Source of the DNA: Phytopseudomonas flavescens
Lineage (GTDB): Bacteria > Pseudomonadota > Gammaproteobacteria > Pseudomonadales > Pseudomonadaceae
NCBI RefSeq assembly: GCF_900100535.1
Contig: NZ_FNDG01000001.1
Location: 62,001 to 126,000 of the forward strand
DNA length: 64,000 nt
Reading direction: 5' to 3'
The notes below the pieces were generated by a model that did not search any database, was not told the origin of the DNA, and saw only the letters and a list, made by a program, of their open reading frames with translations. The first letter of the stretch is position 1. Each line of letters begins with the position of its first letter. Shown one piece after another: positions 17,496 through 28,904 of this stretch. The translations under genes were made by a program, and so were the position numbers.

Positions 17496-19700
17496 CTACT
17501 GCGGTTTGATCACCAGCGTGGCGAGCGGCGGCAGGTCCAGCAACAGCGAGTGCGGCTGACCGTGGCTGGCCAGCGCCTCGGTGTGCAAGCCACCCTGGCT
17601 ACCCGCGGCCGACCCTGCGTAGCGCTCGGCATCGCTGTTGAGCAACACATGCCAGATGCCTTCGCACGGTACCCCGATGCGATAGCCGTTGCGCGGTTGT
17701 GGCGTGAAGTTGTGCACCACCAGCAGCGGCGCACCGCTCTCGTCCTGGCGCAGCCAGGCGAACACGCTGTTGCCGGCATCGTCGCCGATCAGCCAGGCGA
17801 AGCCTTCGGGCTGTCCATCCAGACGGTGCAACGCCGGTTCGTGGCGGTACAGCGCGTTGAGGTCGCTGACCAGTTGCTGCACGCCCTTGTGCTCGCTGTA
17901 GCGCAGCAGGTACCAGTCCAGTTCATGATCGTGGTTCCACTCACGCCACTGGCCGAACTCGCAGCCCATGAACAGCAGCTTCTTGCCCGGGTGGCTCCAC
18001 ATGAAGCTCAGGTACAGACGCAGGTTGGCGAACTTCTGCCAGCGGTCGCCGGGCATCTTGTCGAGCAGTGAGCGTTTGCCATGCACCACTTCGTCGTGGG
18101 AAATCGGCAGCACGAAGTGCTCGGAGAACGCATACAGCAAGCCGAACGTCAGTTGGTGATGGTGATGCTGACGGTGCAGCGGATCCTCGGCGACGTACTT
18201 GAGGCTGTCATGCATCCAGCCCATGTTCCATTTATAGGCAAAGCCCAGGCCGCCTTCCTGGGTCGGCTGGCTGACACCAGGCCAGGCGGTGGATTCCTCG
18301 GCGATCACCAAGGCCCCGGGCACCTCCTGCGCGACGACGTCGTTGAGGTGACGGAGAAAGTCGATGCTCTCCAGGTTCTCGCGCCCGCCATGGCGGTTGG
18401 GAATCCATTCGCCCTGCTTGCGCGAGTAATCGCGATAGAGCATCGACGCCACCGCATCCACGCGCAGGCCGTCGATGTGATAGGTGCGCAGCCAGTGCAG
18501 CGCCGAAGCGAGCATGAAACCGTGGACTTCGTTGCGACCGAGGTTGTAGATGTAAGTGTCCCAGTCCTGGTGGAAGCCTTCGAAAGGGTGCGCATACTCG
18601 TACAGGGCCGTGCCGTCGAACTGGCCGAGGCCATGGGCATCGGTGGGGAAATGCGCCGGCACCCAGTCGAGGATCACGCCGATCCCCGCCTGGTGGCAGG
18701 CGTCGACGAAGGCGGCGAAATCCGCCGGGCTGCCATAGCGCGAGGTCGGCGCGAACTGCGAAAGCAGCTGGTAGCCCCACGACCCTCCGAACGGGTGCTC
18801 CATGATCGGCATCAGTTCGATGTGGGTGAAACCCAGCTGTTGCACGTAGGGAATCAATTGTTCGCCAAGCTCTCTCCAGCTCAGCAGCCGCCCCTCCTCG
18901 CCGCCATCACGCCGCCACGAACCGGCATGCACTTCGTAGATCGACAGGGGCGCCTGGTAACCCTGGTGGGACTGGCGACGCTGCATCCAGTCCGCGTCGC
19001 GCCAGTCGAACTGCAGCGGCGCGGAAACCACCGAGCCGGTGGCCGGCGGCAGTTCGCTGGCCAGCGCCATGGGGTCGGCCTTGAGCGGCAGCAGGCCATC
19101 ACGACCGAGAATCTCGAACTTGTAGACCTCGCTCGGTCCGAGGCGCGGAATGAACAGCTCCCAGACCCCGCTCGGCTGGCGCAGGCGCATCGGGTGGCGG
19201 CGACCGTCCCAGCCGTTGAAGCCGCCGACCACCGACACACGCCGGGCATTCGGCGCCCATACCGAGAAGCGCACGCCCTGCACGCCTTCATGGCTGGCCA
19301 GTTGGGCGCCGAGGCTCTTGCCGAGCTCACGGTGATTGCCCTCGGCGAACAGGTACAGGTCCATTTCGCCGAGCAGTTGCCCGAAGGCATAGGGGTCTTC
19401 GGTTTCCTGGACGCCAGCGCTCCAGGTGATGCGGTAGCGATAGGGAACGCGTTGATCCATTCGGATGCTGAACAGCCCTGGGACACTCGATTGCTGCAGA
19501 GAGCCAAGGGCTTCACCACTGACGGCGTCGATCAGTTCGACGCCAAGGGCGCCGGGCAGGTAGGTGCGAATCGTCAGGCCGTGAGCGAACTCGTGTGGAC
19601 CGAGAATCGAAAACGGGTCGCCATGCTCACCCCTGATCAGGGCCTCGATGGCAGCGCGGTCAACACCCGCCACCTGGCGATCGGTTTCTCCATTGATCAT
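17496..19700 (-). CDS. glgB: 1,4-alpha-glucan branching enzyme
   Basis: This 734-residue GH13 enzyme makes alpha-1,6 branches in linear alpha-glucan. After an N-terminal region and a CBM48 domain, the catalytic barrel carries Asp415 (GLRVDAV), Glu468 (VIAEES) and the transition-state Asp in [10 protein letters not shown], each offset by ten from E. coli GlgB. The ATG at 19700 overlaps the treS stop (ATGA), so translation is coupled. In the GlgE pathway it branches the polymer made by GlgE. It is the last gene of glgE-treS-glgB. Confidence 0.95.
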   Translation of the reverse strand: MINGETDRQVAGVDRAAIEALIRGEHGDPFSILGPHEFAHGLTIRTYLPGALGVELIDAVSGEALGSLQQSSVPGLFSIRMDQRVPYRYRITWSAGVQETEDPYAFGQLLGEMDLYLFAEGNHRELGKSLGAQLASHEGVQGVRFSVWAPNARRVSVVGGFNGWDGRRHPMRLRQPSGVWELFIPRLGPSEVYKFEILGRDGLLPLKADPMALASELPPATGSVVSAPLQFDWRDADWMQRRQSHQGYQAPLSIYEVHAGSWRRDGGEEGRLLSWRELGEQLIPYVQQLGFTHIELMPIMEHPFGGSWGYQLLSQFAPTSRYGSPADFAAFVDACHQAGIGVILDWVPAHFPTDAHGLGQFDGTALYEYAHPFEGFHQDWDTYIYNLGRNEVHGFMLASALHWLRTYHIDGLRVDAVASMLYRDYSRKQGEWIPNRHGGRENLESIDFLRHLNDVVAQEVPGALVIAEESTAWPGVSQPTQEGGLGFAYKWNMGWMHDSLKYVAEDPLHRQHHHHQLTFGLLYAFSEHFVLPISHDEVVHGKRSLLDKMPGDRWQKFANLRLYLSFMWSHPGKKLLFMGCEFGQWREWNHDHELDWYLLRYSEHKGVQQLVSDLNALYRHEPALHRLDGQPEGFAWLIGDDAGNSVFAWLRQDESGAPLLVVHNFTPQPRNGYRIGVPCEGIWHVLLNSDAERYAGSAAGSQGGLHTEALASHGQPHSLLLDLPPLATLVIKPQ

Positions 19701-22700
19701 CGTTTGCCGCTCCCCAGAAGGTATTTGGTCAGCTCTATCAGCCCTTGTACCGGAACCTCCAGCCAATCGGGACGATAGCGCGCTTCGTACAGAATTTCGT
19801 AGGCCGCTTTCTCGATGCAGAACAGCGCCAGCGCCGCCACCTCACCTTCACGGTCGTGCCAGGCATGGGGCAGATCGGCCGCCGCCAGCCGATAGGCTTC
19901 GTTGAACGCCGTTCTGGCCTGGCTGCGATAGAGCCCGGCGATATGCTGGCGCGCCCGCTCGGCCTCGGCTGTCACGTCGGCGCTCTGGGCATTGCGCATG
20001 GCCATGGCGGCGGCATAGTCGAAGGAGCGCAACATACCGGCGACATCCTTGAGCGGGCTGTAGAACCCGCGGCGCTGGTCCAGCGTGCGGGTCGGCTCAC
20101 CCTCGAAGTCGATCAGGTAGGCATCGCCCTGCACCACCAGCACCTGGCCGAGGTGCAGGTCGCCGTGCACGCGCATGCGGATACCGCCCGCCGAACGCCG
20201 CGCCAGGTCGTCCACCAGGGCGATGATCTGCTCGTGGCGGGCAGCCAGCCAGTCGGCCTGGTTGGCCGCCTCGCCCGGCAGGTGCCCTCTGCCGTCGGCC
20301 ACCACTTCCAGCGCCTCGCGTACCTGGGCAGCGATGTGCTGCGACCACTCGGCCACGTCCGCTTCGCTGGTCTGCCGGTAACCGAAGTCCGGGTTGTCGC
20401 TGGCCTGGCCGAGCGCCACGTGCATTTCGCCGAGGCGTTGCCCCAGCAGCCCGGCGAAGGATTCCAGCTCGGCCAGCGCCGAGTGCTGGTTCTCCTGCTC
20501 GGAATGACCGCCCGCCAGTTCATCGCGGATGGCCCGCTCCAGGTTGTTCTGCGTCCACTGCCAGGCGTCGCCCTGATTGTTCAGGTAGCCCTGAAGAATC
20601 ATCAGGGTATGCGCTACGCCCTGCTCGTCGACCCGACGCACTTCGCCCAGCAGCGGCGCGATGTGCTCGAAGCCGGCGGCGGTCAGGTAACCGCCCACTT
20701 CCGCTTCCGGATGGATGCCGGGCAGCACGCGGCGGATCAACTTGAGCACCGCCTGCTCGGCGATGATCGCCGAACTGTTGGACTGCTCGGCAGAGATCAG
20801 TTGCACATCGGCGGCAGCCAGGTCGCCCAGGGCTTCCAGGCGTGGTGTCGGCACGAACTGGATCTCGCTGCCCTGCCAGCCCAGCACGCTGCGCTCGCGC
20901 AGGTGGTGCATCACCTGTCGCACGAACCCGGCGAGGGTGAAGCCATCGGTCAGCAAGCCCACCTGCCGGCCGCGACGCAAACGTGCCAGGGCCAGTTGCT
21001 GCGGCACGCTGCTGCCCGCCTCATGTTCGCCGACGAAACCCAGCGGCACCTGATAATGCTCGTTGGCCCCGGATGCACGGCTGACTGCCACTTCACTGAG
21101 CACATAGAGCTCGTCGGCGGTGCCAAAGGGAATCGCGTAGAGCAGCTCGACCTGACGCAGGTCCTCGCGCTGCCCGGAGAACCAACGACGCTTGGGCAGG
21201 TAAGCCGGCAACGACTCCTGCTCCAGGGTCGCCCGGGCCGGCAGCTGCAACAGCTCGCCCAGTTCGTTCTTGATCACCAGGGTGGTCAGCTCCGGCAGGC
21301 GGTCGACCGGTGGTACGTGCCAGCTGGGCATTTGCGCCTCCTCGGCGAGCAGAAACCAGTAAAAGCCATAGGGTGGCAGGGTCAGCAGGTAATTGAGTTG
21401 ACCGATGGGCGGGAACGACGAGCCGCCGACCATTTCCACAGGCACCTTGCCATCGTGGGCCGACAGTTCCAGCTCCACGGCCTGGGCGGCGCGGGACAGG
21501 TTGGCCACGCAGAGAACCAGTTCCGGGTTGCCGTCGGCATCGCTCGCCTCGCGCAGGTAGGCCAGTACCCGGCGATTGTTCGGCGTGAGCATCTTCAGGG
21601 TGCCACGGCCAAAGGCCTTGTGCTGCTTGCGAATGCTCAGCATGCGCCGCGTCCAGTTGAGCAGCGAGTGCGGATCGCGGGATTGGGTTTCCACGTTGAC
21701 GCTCTGGAAACCATACAGCGGGTCCATCACCGGCGGCAGCACCAGGCTGGCGGGATCGGCGCGGGAGAACCCACCGTTGCGATCCGGCGACCACTGCATC
21801 GGCGTGCGCACGCCGTCGCGGTCGCCGAGGAAGATGTTGTCACCCATGCCGATCTCGTCGCCGTAATACAGGGTCGGGGTTCCCGGCATCGACAGCAGCA
21901 GGCTGTTGAGCAGTTCGACCCGACGCCGATCGCGCTCAACCAGTGGCGCCAGGCGGCGGCGGATGCCCAGGTTGATGCGTGCGCGGCGGTCGGCGGCGTA
22001 GTAGTTCCACAGGTAGTCGCGCTCGTGGTCGGTGACCATTTCCAGGGTCAGCTCATCATGGTTGCGCAGGAAGATCGCCCACTGGCAATTGTCCGGGATG
22101 TCCGGCGTCTGGCGCAGGATATCCGTGATCGGAAAGCGATCCTCCTGGGCGATGGCCATGTACATGCGCGGCATCAGCGGAAAATGGAAGGCCATGTGGC
22201 ATTCGTCGCCGGGGCCGCCCTCATGGCCACCGAAATACAGCTGGGTGTCCTCGGGCCACTGGTTGGCTTCGGCCAGCAGCATGCGATCCGGGTAATGGGC
22301 GTCCAGCTCTGCACGGATTTTCTTCAACACCTCGTGGGTTTCCGGCAGGTTCTCGTTGTTGGTGCCGTCACGCTCGATCAGGTACGGGATGGCATCGAGG
22401 CGCAGGCCGTCGACGCCCATGTCCAGCCAGAAACGCATCACCCCCAGCACTTCCTTGAGCACCTGGGGGTTGTCGAAGTTGAGATCCGGCTGGTGCGAGT
22501 AGAAGCGATGCCAGTAGTACTGCCCGGCCTCGGCGTCCCAGGTCCAGTTGGACTTTTCGGTATCCAGGAAAATGATCCGCGTACCGTCGTACTTCTGGTC
22601 GCTGTCGGACCACACGTAGAAGTCCCGCGCCTTGCTGCCAGGCTTGGCTGCCCGGGCGCGCTTGAACCAGGGATGCTGATCGGAGGTGTGGTTGATCACC

Positions 22701-23029
22701 AGCTCGGTGATCACCCGCAAGCCGCGCGCATGGGCTTCGGCGATGAAGCGCCGGGCGTCGGCCATGCTGCCGTAGTCCGGGTGCACGCCCCGGTACTCGG
22801 CGATGTCGTAGCCGTCATCGCGACGCGGCGATGGATAGAACGGCAACAACCACAGGGTGTTGACGCCGAGATCCGCGATGTAATCGAGCTTGTCGATCAG
22901 CCCTGGGAAATCGCCGATGCCATCGTCGTTGGCGTCGAAGAACGACTTCACGTGCACCTGGTAGATGATCGCGTCCTTGTACCACTGGGGGTCCTCGAGA
23001 AACGCCCCGCGGCGAACCTTGCGTGCCAT
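19697..23029 (-). CDS. treS: trehalose synthase / maltokinase fusion
   Basis: This 1110-residue protein has two enzymes in one chain. Residues about 1-560 are a GH13 trehalose synthase with Asp212 ([10 protein letters not shown]), Glu254 (LLAEANQW) and Asp325 (LRNHDELT); it interconverts trehalose and maltose. Residues about 590-1100 are maltokinase (Pep2/Mak), with the kinase loop HGDLHLGQ near residue 955 and the Mg-binding DFEGE soon after. The product is maltose 1-phosphate, the donor for GlgE, which is encoded just upstream (13 bp gap). Such fusions are common in Pseudomonas. Confidence 0.95.
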   Translation of the reverse strand: MARKVRRGAFLEDPQWYKDAIIYQVHVKSFFDANDDGIGDFPGLIDKLDYIADLGVNTLWLLPFYPSPRRDDGYDIAEYRGVHPDYGSMADARRFIAEAHARGLRVITELVINHTSDQHPWFKRARAAKPGSKARDFYVWSDSDQKYDGTRIIFLDTEKSNWTWDAEAGQYYWHRFYSHQPDLNFDNPQVLKEVLGVMRFWLDMGVDGLRLDAIPYLIERDGTNNENLPETHEVLKKIRAELDAHYPDRMLLAEANQWPEDTQLYFGGHEGGPGDECHMAFHFPLMPRMYMAIAQEDRFPITDILRQTPDIPDNCQWAIFLRNHDELTLEMVTDHERDYLWNYYAADRRARINLGIRRRLAPLVERDRRRVELLNSLLLSMPGTPTLYYGDEIGMGDNIFLGDRDGVRTPMQWSPDRNGGFSRADPASLVLPPVMDPLYGFQSVNVETQSRDPHSLLNWTRRMLSIRKQHKAFGRGTLKMLTPNNRRVLAYLREASDADGNPELVLCVANLSRAAQAVELELSAHDGKVPVEMVGGSSFPPIGQLNYLLTLPPYGFYWFLLAEEAQMPSWHVPPVDRLPELTTLVIKNELGELLQLPARATLEQESLPAYLPKRRWFSGQREDLRQVELLYAIPFGTADELYVLSEVAVSRASGANEHYQVPLGFVGEHEAGSSVPQQLALARLRRGRQVGLLTDGFTLAGFVRQVMHHLRERSVLGWQGSEIQFVPTPRLEALGDLAAADVQLISAEQSNSSAIIAEQAVLKLIRRVLPGIHPEAEVGGYLTAAGFEHIAPLLGEVRRVDEQGVAHTLMILQGYLNNQGDAWQWTQNNLERAIRDELAGGHSEQENQHSALAELESFAGLLGQRLGEMHVALGQASDNPDFGYRQTSEADVAEWSQHIAAQVREALEVVADGRGHLPGEAANQADWLAARHEQIIALVDDLARRSAGGIRMRVHGDLHLGQVLVVQGDAYLIDFEGEPTRTLDQRRGFYSPLKDVAGMLRSFDYAAAMAMRNAQSADVTAEAERARQHIAGLYRSQARTAFNEAYRLAAADLPHAWHDREGEVAALALFCIEKAAYEILYEARYRPDWLEVPVQGLIELTKYLLGSGKR

Positions 23030-23042
23030 CGGTACCCCCCCC

Positions 23043-25067
23043 TCAGCCAGCCACGCGGATGCGCCAGATACCGAATGGCTGGTGCCAGGGCTCGATACGC
23101 ATCCATTGCACCTTGCCGTGCCACTGCCAGGTATGCCCGGTCATCAGATCCTCGCCCAGGGTGGTGGCGTCGTCGTCCAGGCCCAGCTCCCACAGCGGCA
23201 ACTCGAAGTTCGCCTCCTGGGCATTGTGCGGGTCGAGGCTGACGGCTACCAGGATGAAGTTCTCACGGTCGGCGGTGCGCTTGCCGAAGTACAGGATATT
23301 GTCGTTCCAGCAGGTGTAGGCCTGGAACCCCAGGTGCGTCTGCAACGCCGGGTTCTGGCGGCGGATGCGGTTGAGCTGGGCGATCTCGGCGACGATATTG
23401 CCGGCTGCCTGGTAGTCACGCGGGCGGATCTCGTACTTCTCCGAATCCAGGTACTCTTCCTTGCCCGGTACCGGCAGGGATTCGCAGATCTCGAAGCCCG
23501 AATACATGCCCCACAACCCGGATCCCATGGTCGCCAGCGCGGCACGGATCAGGAAGCCGGCACGACCGTTGTGGTGCAGGAAGTAGGGGTTGATGTCCGG
23601 CGTATTGACGAAGAAGTTCGGCCGGTAGCAGTCGCGCCATGGCGCCTCGTTGAGCTCGGTCAGGTAGCTCTCCAGCTCGGCCTTGTTATTGCGCCAGGTG
23701 AAATAGGTGTAGCTCTGGGTGAAGCCCAGTTTACCGAGGCGTGCCATCATCGCCGGGCGGGTGAACGCCTCGGCGAGGAACATCACCTGCGGGTGGGTGC
23801 TGCGGATATCGGCGATCAGCCATTCCCAGAACGGCAGTGGCTTGGTGTGCGGGTTATCGACGCGGAACTGATAGACGCCCAGTTCGACCCAGCCGCGCAC
23901 CACGTCACGCAATGCCAGCCACAGCTCGGGCACGGCGTCCCTGGCATAAAAGTCGACGTTGACGATGTCCTCGTACTTCTTCGGCGGGTTTTCCGCATGG
24001 CGGATGCTGCCATCCGGGCGCCAGCTGAACCAACCGGGGTGCTGCTGCAGCCAGGGATGATCCGGCGAACACTGGATGGCGAAATCCAGGGCGATCTCCA
24101 GGTCGTGCTCACGCGCTGCCTCGACCAAGGCGACGAAATCCTCGCGGGTGCCGAGTTGCGGATGAATCGCTTCGTGCCCCCCCTCATGGCTGCCGATGGC
24201 GTAGGGGCTGCCAGGGTCATCCGGGCCGGCGCTCAGGGAGTTGTTGCGGCCCTTGCGGTGGGTGGTGCCGATCGGGTGGATGGGCGGGAAATACAGCACA
24301 TCGAAGCCCATGGCCTGGATGGTCGGCAGCCGGTCCACGACGTCGAGCAGGGTGCCGTGGCGGGCCGCATCATCGGTCACCGAGCGCGGGAACAGCTCAT
24401 ACCAACTGGCGAAACGCGCCAGCGGGCGCTCCACGTCGAGCAAGTAGACGGCGCTGCGGGTGCGATGCGGATGCCCTTCGGCACGGCGCAACAGATCCTG
24501 GGTCTGCGATGCCAGCAACAGCGCCACGCGCTCGTCGAGGCTCTGCGCATCCTGCAGTTCGTCGAGCAGCGCGTTCAGGGCCGCGGCCAGCTCGCCCTGG
24601 ACGCGCTCGGCAGCCTGGCGCAGCAGCAGCTCACCCTCCTGCAACTCCAGGTTGATGGTGACACCGGCGCCGAACTTCTTCGACAACTCGTAGCAGTAAC
24701 TGGCGTAGATGTCCCACCAGGCCTCGATGAGAAACTCCACCTCGGCGACCCGCTGCGGGGTGATCTGCGCCTGCCAGCGGTCGTTGCCGATGAAGTGCAG
24801 CGGTTCACGGTGCCAGTCCTCGCTGCCGACGTCGCGCCACAACACCTCGCCGGCCAGCTTGTCATGGCCGTCGGCGAAGATCAGCGCGCTGACCGTCAGC
24901 TGATCACCGGCTATCGCCTTGACCGCGAAGCGGCCCTGCTCGATCTGCGGCTGCACGTCCTCGATGGCCAGGCGCGGCAGTTCGAGTGCCTGTTCGAGGG
25001 ACAATTGGCCATGGCCCAGTCGGGCAGGCTCTTGCAGATAAGGGGTTTGCAGATGAGCAGACGGCAT
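23043..25067 (-). CDS. glgE: alpha-1,4-glucan:maltose-1-phosphate maltosyltransferase
   Basis: This 674-residue GH13_3 enzyme transfers maltose from maltose 1-phosphate to alpha-glucan ends. The nucleophile Asp404 (FRVDNPHTKP), acid/base Glu433 (FLAEAFTRP) and Asp491 (NTPDINPY) match the positions known in Streptomyces GlgE with an offset of about ten. The ATG at 25067 has GAGGAG 10 bases upstream; longer open frame upstream is not coding. It is first in the glgE-treS-glgB operon. A candidate AlgU-type promoter lies 210-235 bp upstream. Confidence 0.95.
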   Translation of the reverse strand: MPSAHLQTPYLQEPARLGHGQLSLEQALELPRLAIEDVQPQIEQGRFAVKAIAGDQLTVSALIFADGHDKLAGEVLWRDVGSEDWHREPLHFIGNDRWQAQITPQRVAEVEFLIEAWWDIYASYCYELSKKFGAGVTINLELQEGELLLRQAAERVQGELAAALNALLDELQDAQSLDERVALLLASQTQDLLRRAEGHPHRTRSAVYLLDVERPLARFASWYELFPRSVTDDAARHGTLLDVVDRLPTIQAMGFDVLYFPPIHPIGTTHRKGRNNSLSAGPDDPGSPYAIGSHEGGHEAIHPQLGTREDFVALVEAAREHDLEIALDFAIQCSPDHPWLQQHPGWFSWRPDGSIRHAENPPKKYEDIVNVDFYARDAVPELWLALRDVVRGWVELGVYQFRVDNPHTKPLPFWEWLIADIRSTHPQVMFLAEAFTRPAMMARLGKLGFTQSYTYFTWRNNKAELESYLTELNEAPWRDCYRPNFFVNTPDINPYFLHHNGRAGFLIRAALATMGSGLWGMYSGFEICESLPVPGKEEYLDSEKYEIRPRDYQAAGNIVAEIAQLNRIRRQNPALQTHLGFQAYTCWNDNILYFGKRTADRENFILVAVSLDPHNAQEANFELPLWELGLDDDATTLGEDLMTGHTWQWHGKVQWMRIEPWHQPFGIWRIRVAG

Positions 25068-25274
25068 CGAAACGGGCTCCTCACGCCTGGCAGGCGTATA
25101 AGCTGTTGCCCCTTGGCAGTCGCCACGGGCCGTACGCGAAGGTGCGTACCTAATGCGGGTTTGCCACGACTTCTGGCGGCATTTCCGCAGCGTTTGCCTC
25201 GACCTGCCGCAGCGCAGCGGCGGCGCTGGCGTGCACGCGCGTGAAACGTTCCCAGGCGCCATGACCTGTCTACT

Positions 25275-25302
25275 TCCGAACCTGCCGGCTCTGGCAAAGT
25301 TC
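25275..25302 (-). promoter_or_regulatory. candidate AlgU (sigma-22) promoter for the glgE operon
   Basis: On the minus strand GAACTT (25302-25297) is followed by 17 bases and TCGGA (25279-25275), close to the AlgU consensus GAACTT-N16/17-TCTGA with one difference in the -10 box. It lies in the 286-bp gap between ligD and glgE. AlgU control of trehalose and osmotic-stress genes is known in Pseudomonas. Assigning this site is inference. Confidence 0.45.
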
Positions 25303-25353
25303 AGAGTTTCCGAAGTGCTGGAAGCGGCCTTGGATCGGACTGGCAACAAGCTA

Positions 25354-27897
25354 TCAGGGGGCATCCGCACCCAGCTTCTTCCACATGTCCCGGCTAATCC
25401 GCTGACGGTTGGCGTAGCCCGCCCAGGGGTCGGCCTGCAAGCGCGACAGCCGCTGCTGAAGGTTGCCGATATGCCACTGCGCCGAGCCATGCAACTGCGC
25501 CAGTTCGTCGCGGCGGATCGGCACCGATACCGGCAGCCCCGGCCGCGCGCGCACCGAATAGGCGGCCACCGTGCTGGCACCACGGCCATTGCGCAGGTAA
25601 TCCAGGTAAACCTTGCCGACACGGTTCTTCGCGCCCATGCGGGCACTGAAACGATCAGGCAACTCATCGGCCATGAACTGCGAAAGGGCCTTGCCGAAGG
25701 CCTTCAGGGTCTCCCAGCCGACATGCCGGGCCAGCGGTACCACCAGGTGCATGCCCCTGCCGCCGCTGGTCTTGAGAAACGTCTCGAGCCCCAGCTCGTC
25801 GAGCACCGCCAGGCTCAAACGCGTGGCGTCGACCACCGCGCGCCAGGGCAATGCCGGATCGGGGTCGAGGTCGAGGATCAGCCGATCCGGGCGCTCGATG
25901 CTGGCGTACCCGGCATTCCAGGAGTGCAGCTCGATGGCGCCCATCTGCACCGCACCGACCAGCGCCGGCACGCTGTCGATGGCCATCAACCGGTCGTGAC
26001 CAGGGTCCAGCGCCGGATCGAGCTGGCGGATATTGGGGATGGCCAGGCGCTCGGCATGCTTCTGGAAGAATTGCTCACCGTCCACGCCATCCGGCGCGCG
26101 CAACAGCGATACCGGGCGGTTGCGCAGGTCCGGCAGCAGCCAGTCGGCGATCCCCGCGTAGAACCGCGCGAGCTCGACCTTGGTCGCCCCGCTCTGCCCG
26201 TCGATGACCCGATCCGGGTTGCTGATCGACACCTCGCCAACCTCTTGCCGACCATTGCGGCGCTGGGCGCCGGGCGCGGGCTCCTCATCGAGCGCCTCGG
26301 CGGGCACTGGCCGCTCCTCGACGATCTGCTCGACGGTTTTGTCGCCGCGTTCGGCGATGAAGGCGCCCTGACGAACCAGGCCGTCATGGGTCCAGCCGGC
26401 GAATGCCACCTCGACGACCAACCGCGGTTCGACCCACTGCACCCCGCGGCGCAGGGCGGCGCTCGGTTGTTTGCTCAGAGGCGAATCATCACGACCGAGT
26501 GCCTTCATGCGCTTGTGCAGGCCGCTCAGCAGCGCATCGTTGAAGCCGCTGCCGACGCGCCCGGCGTAGCGCAGCCCAGCGGCATCGTTGACCGCCAGCA
26601 ACAGCGCGCCGAAGCCGGAGCGACTGCCTTGCGGCCGGGTGAAGCCAACCACCACGAACTCCTGACGCTGCCGGCACTTGAGCTTGATCCAGTCGCCACT
26701 GCGCGCGGATCGGTACGGGCTGCCGACACGCTTGCCGATCACGCCCTCCAGCCCCAGCGCGCAGGCGCTCTCCAGCACACTCCGAGGGTCGACCTCGAAG
26801 GCGTCGGAAAAGCGCAGCAGACCGCGCTTCGCCGGCAATCTGTCGAGCAGGGCCGCACGCCGCTCCTGCACCGGCAGGCTGCGCTGATCCCGGCCAGCGA
26901 GCCACGGTGCATCGAAGAGGACATACAGGATGTCGCCACTGCGCTGTTCCTCGAAGGCATTCTGCAGGGCCTGGAAATCCGGCATGCCCTGATCGTCGAG
27001 CACCACCGCTTCGCCATCCAGCCAGCTGTCGCCCAGCCCTAGCTTGGCCAACGCGGCGGCCTGGGGCGTCATGTGCCGGGTCCAGTCGTGGCCGTTGCGG
27101 CTGAACAGCGTCACCTCACCGCCCGCGATACGCGCCATGATGCGGTAGCCGTCGTACTTGATCTCGTAGCTCCAGTCGCCTGCTGGAGCATCGCTGACCA
27201 GGGTGGCCAGCTGTGGCGACAGCAACTCGGGCATGGCTTCGCCCTTGGCGCTCACCGGTTTGCCCTTGGTCGCGCGCCTTGTCTTGGCCGCCGCCGGCGG
27301 CGATTGGTTGGCCGCAGGCTTGTGCATACCGCCGACCAGATTGCCGCTGATCACGCTGGCCGGCAGCGCGGCGAGGATGTCGTAGTCGCCCGCCGGCCTG
27401 GCCACCTCGTCGCGTTCCTTGATCAGCAGCCACTGTTGCTTGTCGCCACTGCCCTTCAGGCGGGTGCGCACCAGCGTCCAGGCCCCCGTGAGCTTTTCGC
27501 CGACCAGGGTGAACTTGAGCTTGCCTGCCTGGTAGGCCGCGACGGGGTCGCCCTCGGGTTGCCAGAGCCCCTGATCCCAGACGATCACGTCGCCCGCGCC
27601 ATAATTGCCCTCGGCAATGCTGCCCTCGAAGCCGGCGTATTCCAGGGGGTGATCCTCGACGTGCACGGCCAGGCGCTTCTGGGTGGGATCCAGGCTCGGG
27701 CCCTTGGGCACTGCCCAGCTCTTCAGGGTGCCCTGCAACTCCAGGCGAAAATCGTAGTGCAGGTGGCGGGCATCGTGCTTTTGCACCACGAAACGCAGGG
27801 CCCCGGCCTGGGCGCGGCGGTGCGTCGTCGTTTCGCGGGGCTCGCTGGTGGACTCGAAGTTGCGCTTCTGGTTGTAGACGCTGGTGGCCCTGGCCAT
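25354..27897 (-). CDS. ligD: multifunctional DNA ligase D (non-homologous end joining)
   Basis: This 847-residue protein has the Pseudomonas domain order. The 3'-phosphoesterase domain (residues about 30-180) carries His41 (QKHDARHLHYDFRLE) and His83. The ATP-dependent ligase domain (about 220-520) has the nucleophile Lys247 in YEIKYDGYR. The primase-polymerase domain (about 560-840) has the acidic pair in LILDLDPD and the SGGRGMH loop. It trims, fills and seals double-strand ends together with Ku, encoded 11 bp upstream on the same strand. Its ribosome site overlaps the end of ku, which supports one operon. Confidence 0.96.
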   Translation of the reverse strand: MARATSVYNQKRNFESTSEPRETTTHRRAQAGALRFVVQKHDARHLHYDFRLELQGTLKSWAVPKGPSLDPTQKRLAVHVEDHPLEYAGFEGSIAEGNYGAGDVIVWDQGLWQPEGDPVAAYQAGKLKFTLVGEKLTGAWTLVRTRLKGSGDKQQWLLIKERDEVARPAGDYDILAALPASVISGNLVGGMHKPAANQSPPAAAKTRRATKGKPVSAKGEAMPELLSPQLATLVSDAPAGDWSYEIKYDGYRIMARIAGGEVTLFSRNGHDWTRHMTPQAAALAKLGLGDSWLDGEAVVLDDQGMPDFQALQNAFEEQRSGDILYVLFDAPWLAGRDQRSLPVQERRAALLDRLPAKRGLLRFSDAFEVDPRSVLESACALGLEGVIGKRVGSPYRSARSGDWIKLKCRQRQEFVVVGFTRPQGSRSGFGALLLAVNDAAGLRYAGRVGSGFNDALLSGLHKRMKALGRDDSPLSKQPSAALRRGVQWVEPRLVVEVAFAGWTHDGLVRQGAFIAERGDKTVEQIVEERPVPAEALDEEPAPGAQRRNGRQEVGEVSISNPDRVIDGQSGATKVELARFYAGIADWLLPDLRNRPVSLLRAPDGVDGEQFFQKHAERLAIPNIRQLDPALDPGHDRLMAIDSVPALVGAVQMGAIELHSWNAGYASIERPDRLILDLDPDPALPWRAVVDATRLSLAVLDELGLETFLKTSGGRGMHLVVPLARHVGWETLKAFGKALSQFMADELPDRFSARMGAKNRVGKVYLDYLRNGRGASTVAAYSVRARPGLPVSVPIRRDELAQLHGSAQWHIGNLQQRLSRLQADPWAGYANRQRISRDMWKKLGADAP

Positions 27898-27908
27898 CTC
27901 CGCTCACC

Positions 27909-28736
27909 TCACTTCGACGTGCGCTTGCGCGCCGGCCTGGCCGCGTTACCTTCCAGGCTGCGCTTGAGCAGATCGGTCAGGTCGATGACATCGGCGCCCT
28001 TGCTTGGCGGCTTGCGCTCGCCGCTGTCATCGACCGCCTCGATCTTGCCGGCCTTGGCCTTCTTCTCCACCAGCGCGACGATCTTGTCGCGAAAGGTGTC
28101 GTGGTACTGCTCGGGTTCCCAGTCCACTGCCATGTCGCGCACCAGGCGCTTGGCCATGTCACGTTCACCCTTGCTCAGCTTGGCGCCGGTCACCGCCTCG
28201 CCGAGCTCCAGGGTATCGGTGCCACGCACCTCGTCGGGCCAGCGCAGCATCACCAGCAGCAAGGCCGAGTCGTCGACCATCAGCGCGGCGAGGTGCTGTT
28301 TGACGTGCAGCACGACGTGGGCCAGGGCGACCTTGCCGGTGTCCTTGAGGGTCTGTTGCAGCAGGGCATAGACCTTCTCGCCGCGCTTGTCCGGCGCCAG
28401 GTAATAGGGGCGCTCGATATGCTGCAGCGGAATGGCCTCGGCATCGAGGAAGCCGAAGATGTCGATGGTCTGGGTGGACTCGGGGTGCGCGGCGCGGATC
28501 TCGTCCTCGCCGATGATCACGTAGCGGCCCTTCTCCACCTGCACGCCCTTGGCGATATGCGCCTTGTCGACTTCCTTGCCGGTGGCCTTGTTGACGCGCT
28601 TGTAACCGATCGGCTGCATGCTGCGCGAATCCAGCCAATCGAAATCGATGCCCTGGGTCTCGGTCGCCGATAGCAGCGAAACCGGGATATGCACCAGCCC
28701 GAAGCTGATCGCCCCCTTCCAGATTGCACGCGCCAT
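27909..28736 (-). CDS. ku: NHEJ end-binding protein Ku
   Basis: This 275-residue protein starts MARAIWKGAISFGLVHIPVSL, the standard bacterial Ku opening, and keeps the core beta-barrel (HIERPYYLAPDKRGEKVYALL). The basic C-terminal tail (PARKRTSK) is thought to help recruit LigD and thread onto DNA. It forms a homodimeric ring that protects broken ends. The start at 28736 is set by homology; the longer upstream frame is unsupported. It is the first gene of the ku-ligD pair. Confidence 0.95.
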   Translation of the reverse strand: MARAIWKGAISFGLVHIPVSLLSATETQGIDFDWLDSRSMQPIGYKRVNKATGKEVDKAHIAKGVQVEKGRYVIIGEDEIRAAHPESTQTIDIFGFLDAEAIPLQHIERPYYLAPDKRGEKVYALLQQTLKDTGKVALAHVVLHVKQHLAALMVDDSALLLVMLRWPDEVRGTDTLELGEAVTGAKLSKGERDMAKRLVRDMAVDWEPEQYHDTFRDKIVALVEKKAKAGKIEAVDDSGERKPPSKGADVIDLTDLLKRSLEGNAARPARKRTSK

Positions 28737-28904
28737 GAACTCAGTCCCCGCCGTATGAAGGTCAACGGGTGACTCGAGCGCGAAAACAAAAGTTTCAATC
28801 ATCCGCCAGAGGGGCGGCATTGGCCGCGGTCGGCAGGACGCCCACGGGGCGATGCACGGCCCCATGGAGACGCGCTGCGGCAATGGCGCAGCGAACGGCG
28901 CTCG

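Noticed and set aside
19745..23242. Very long open frame (over 1100 codons) on the plus strand opposite treS
   Set aside because: It mirrors the high-GC codon pattern of treS, shows no family motif, and treS on the other strand has all catalytic residues. It is an antisense shadow.
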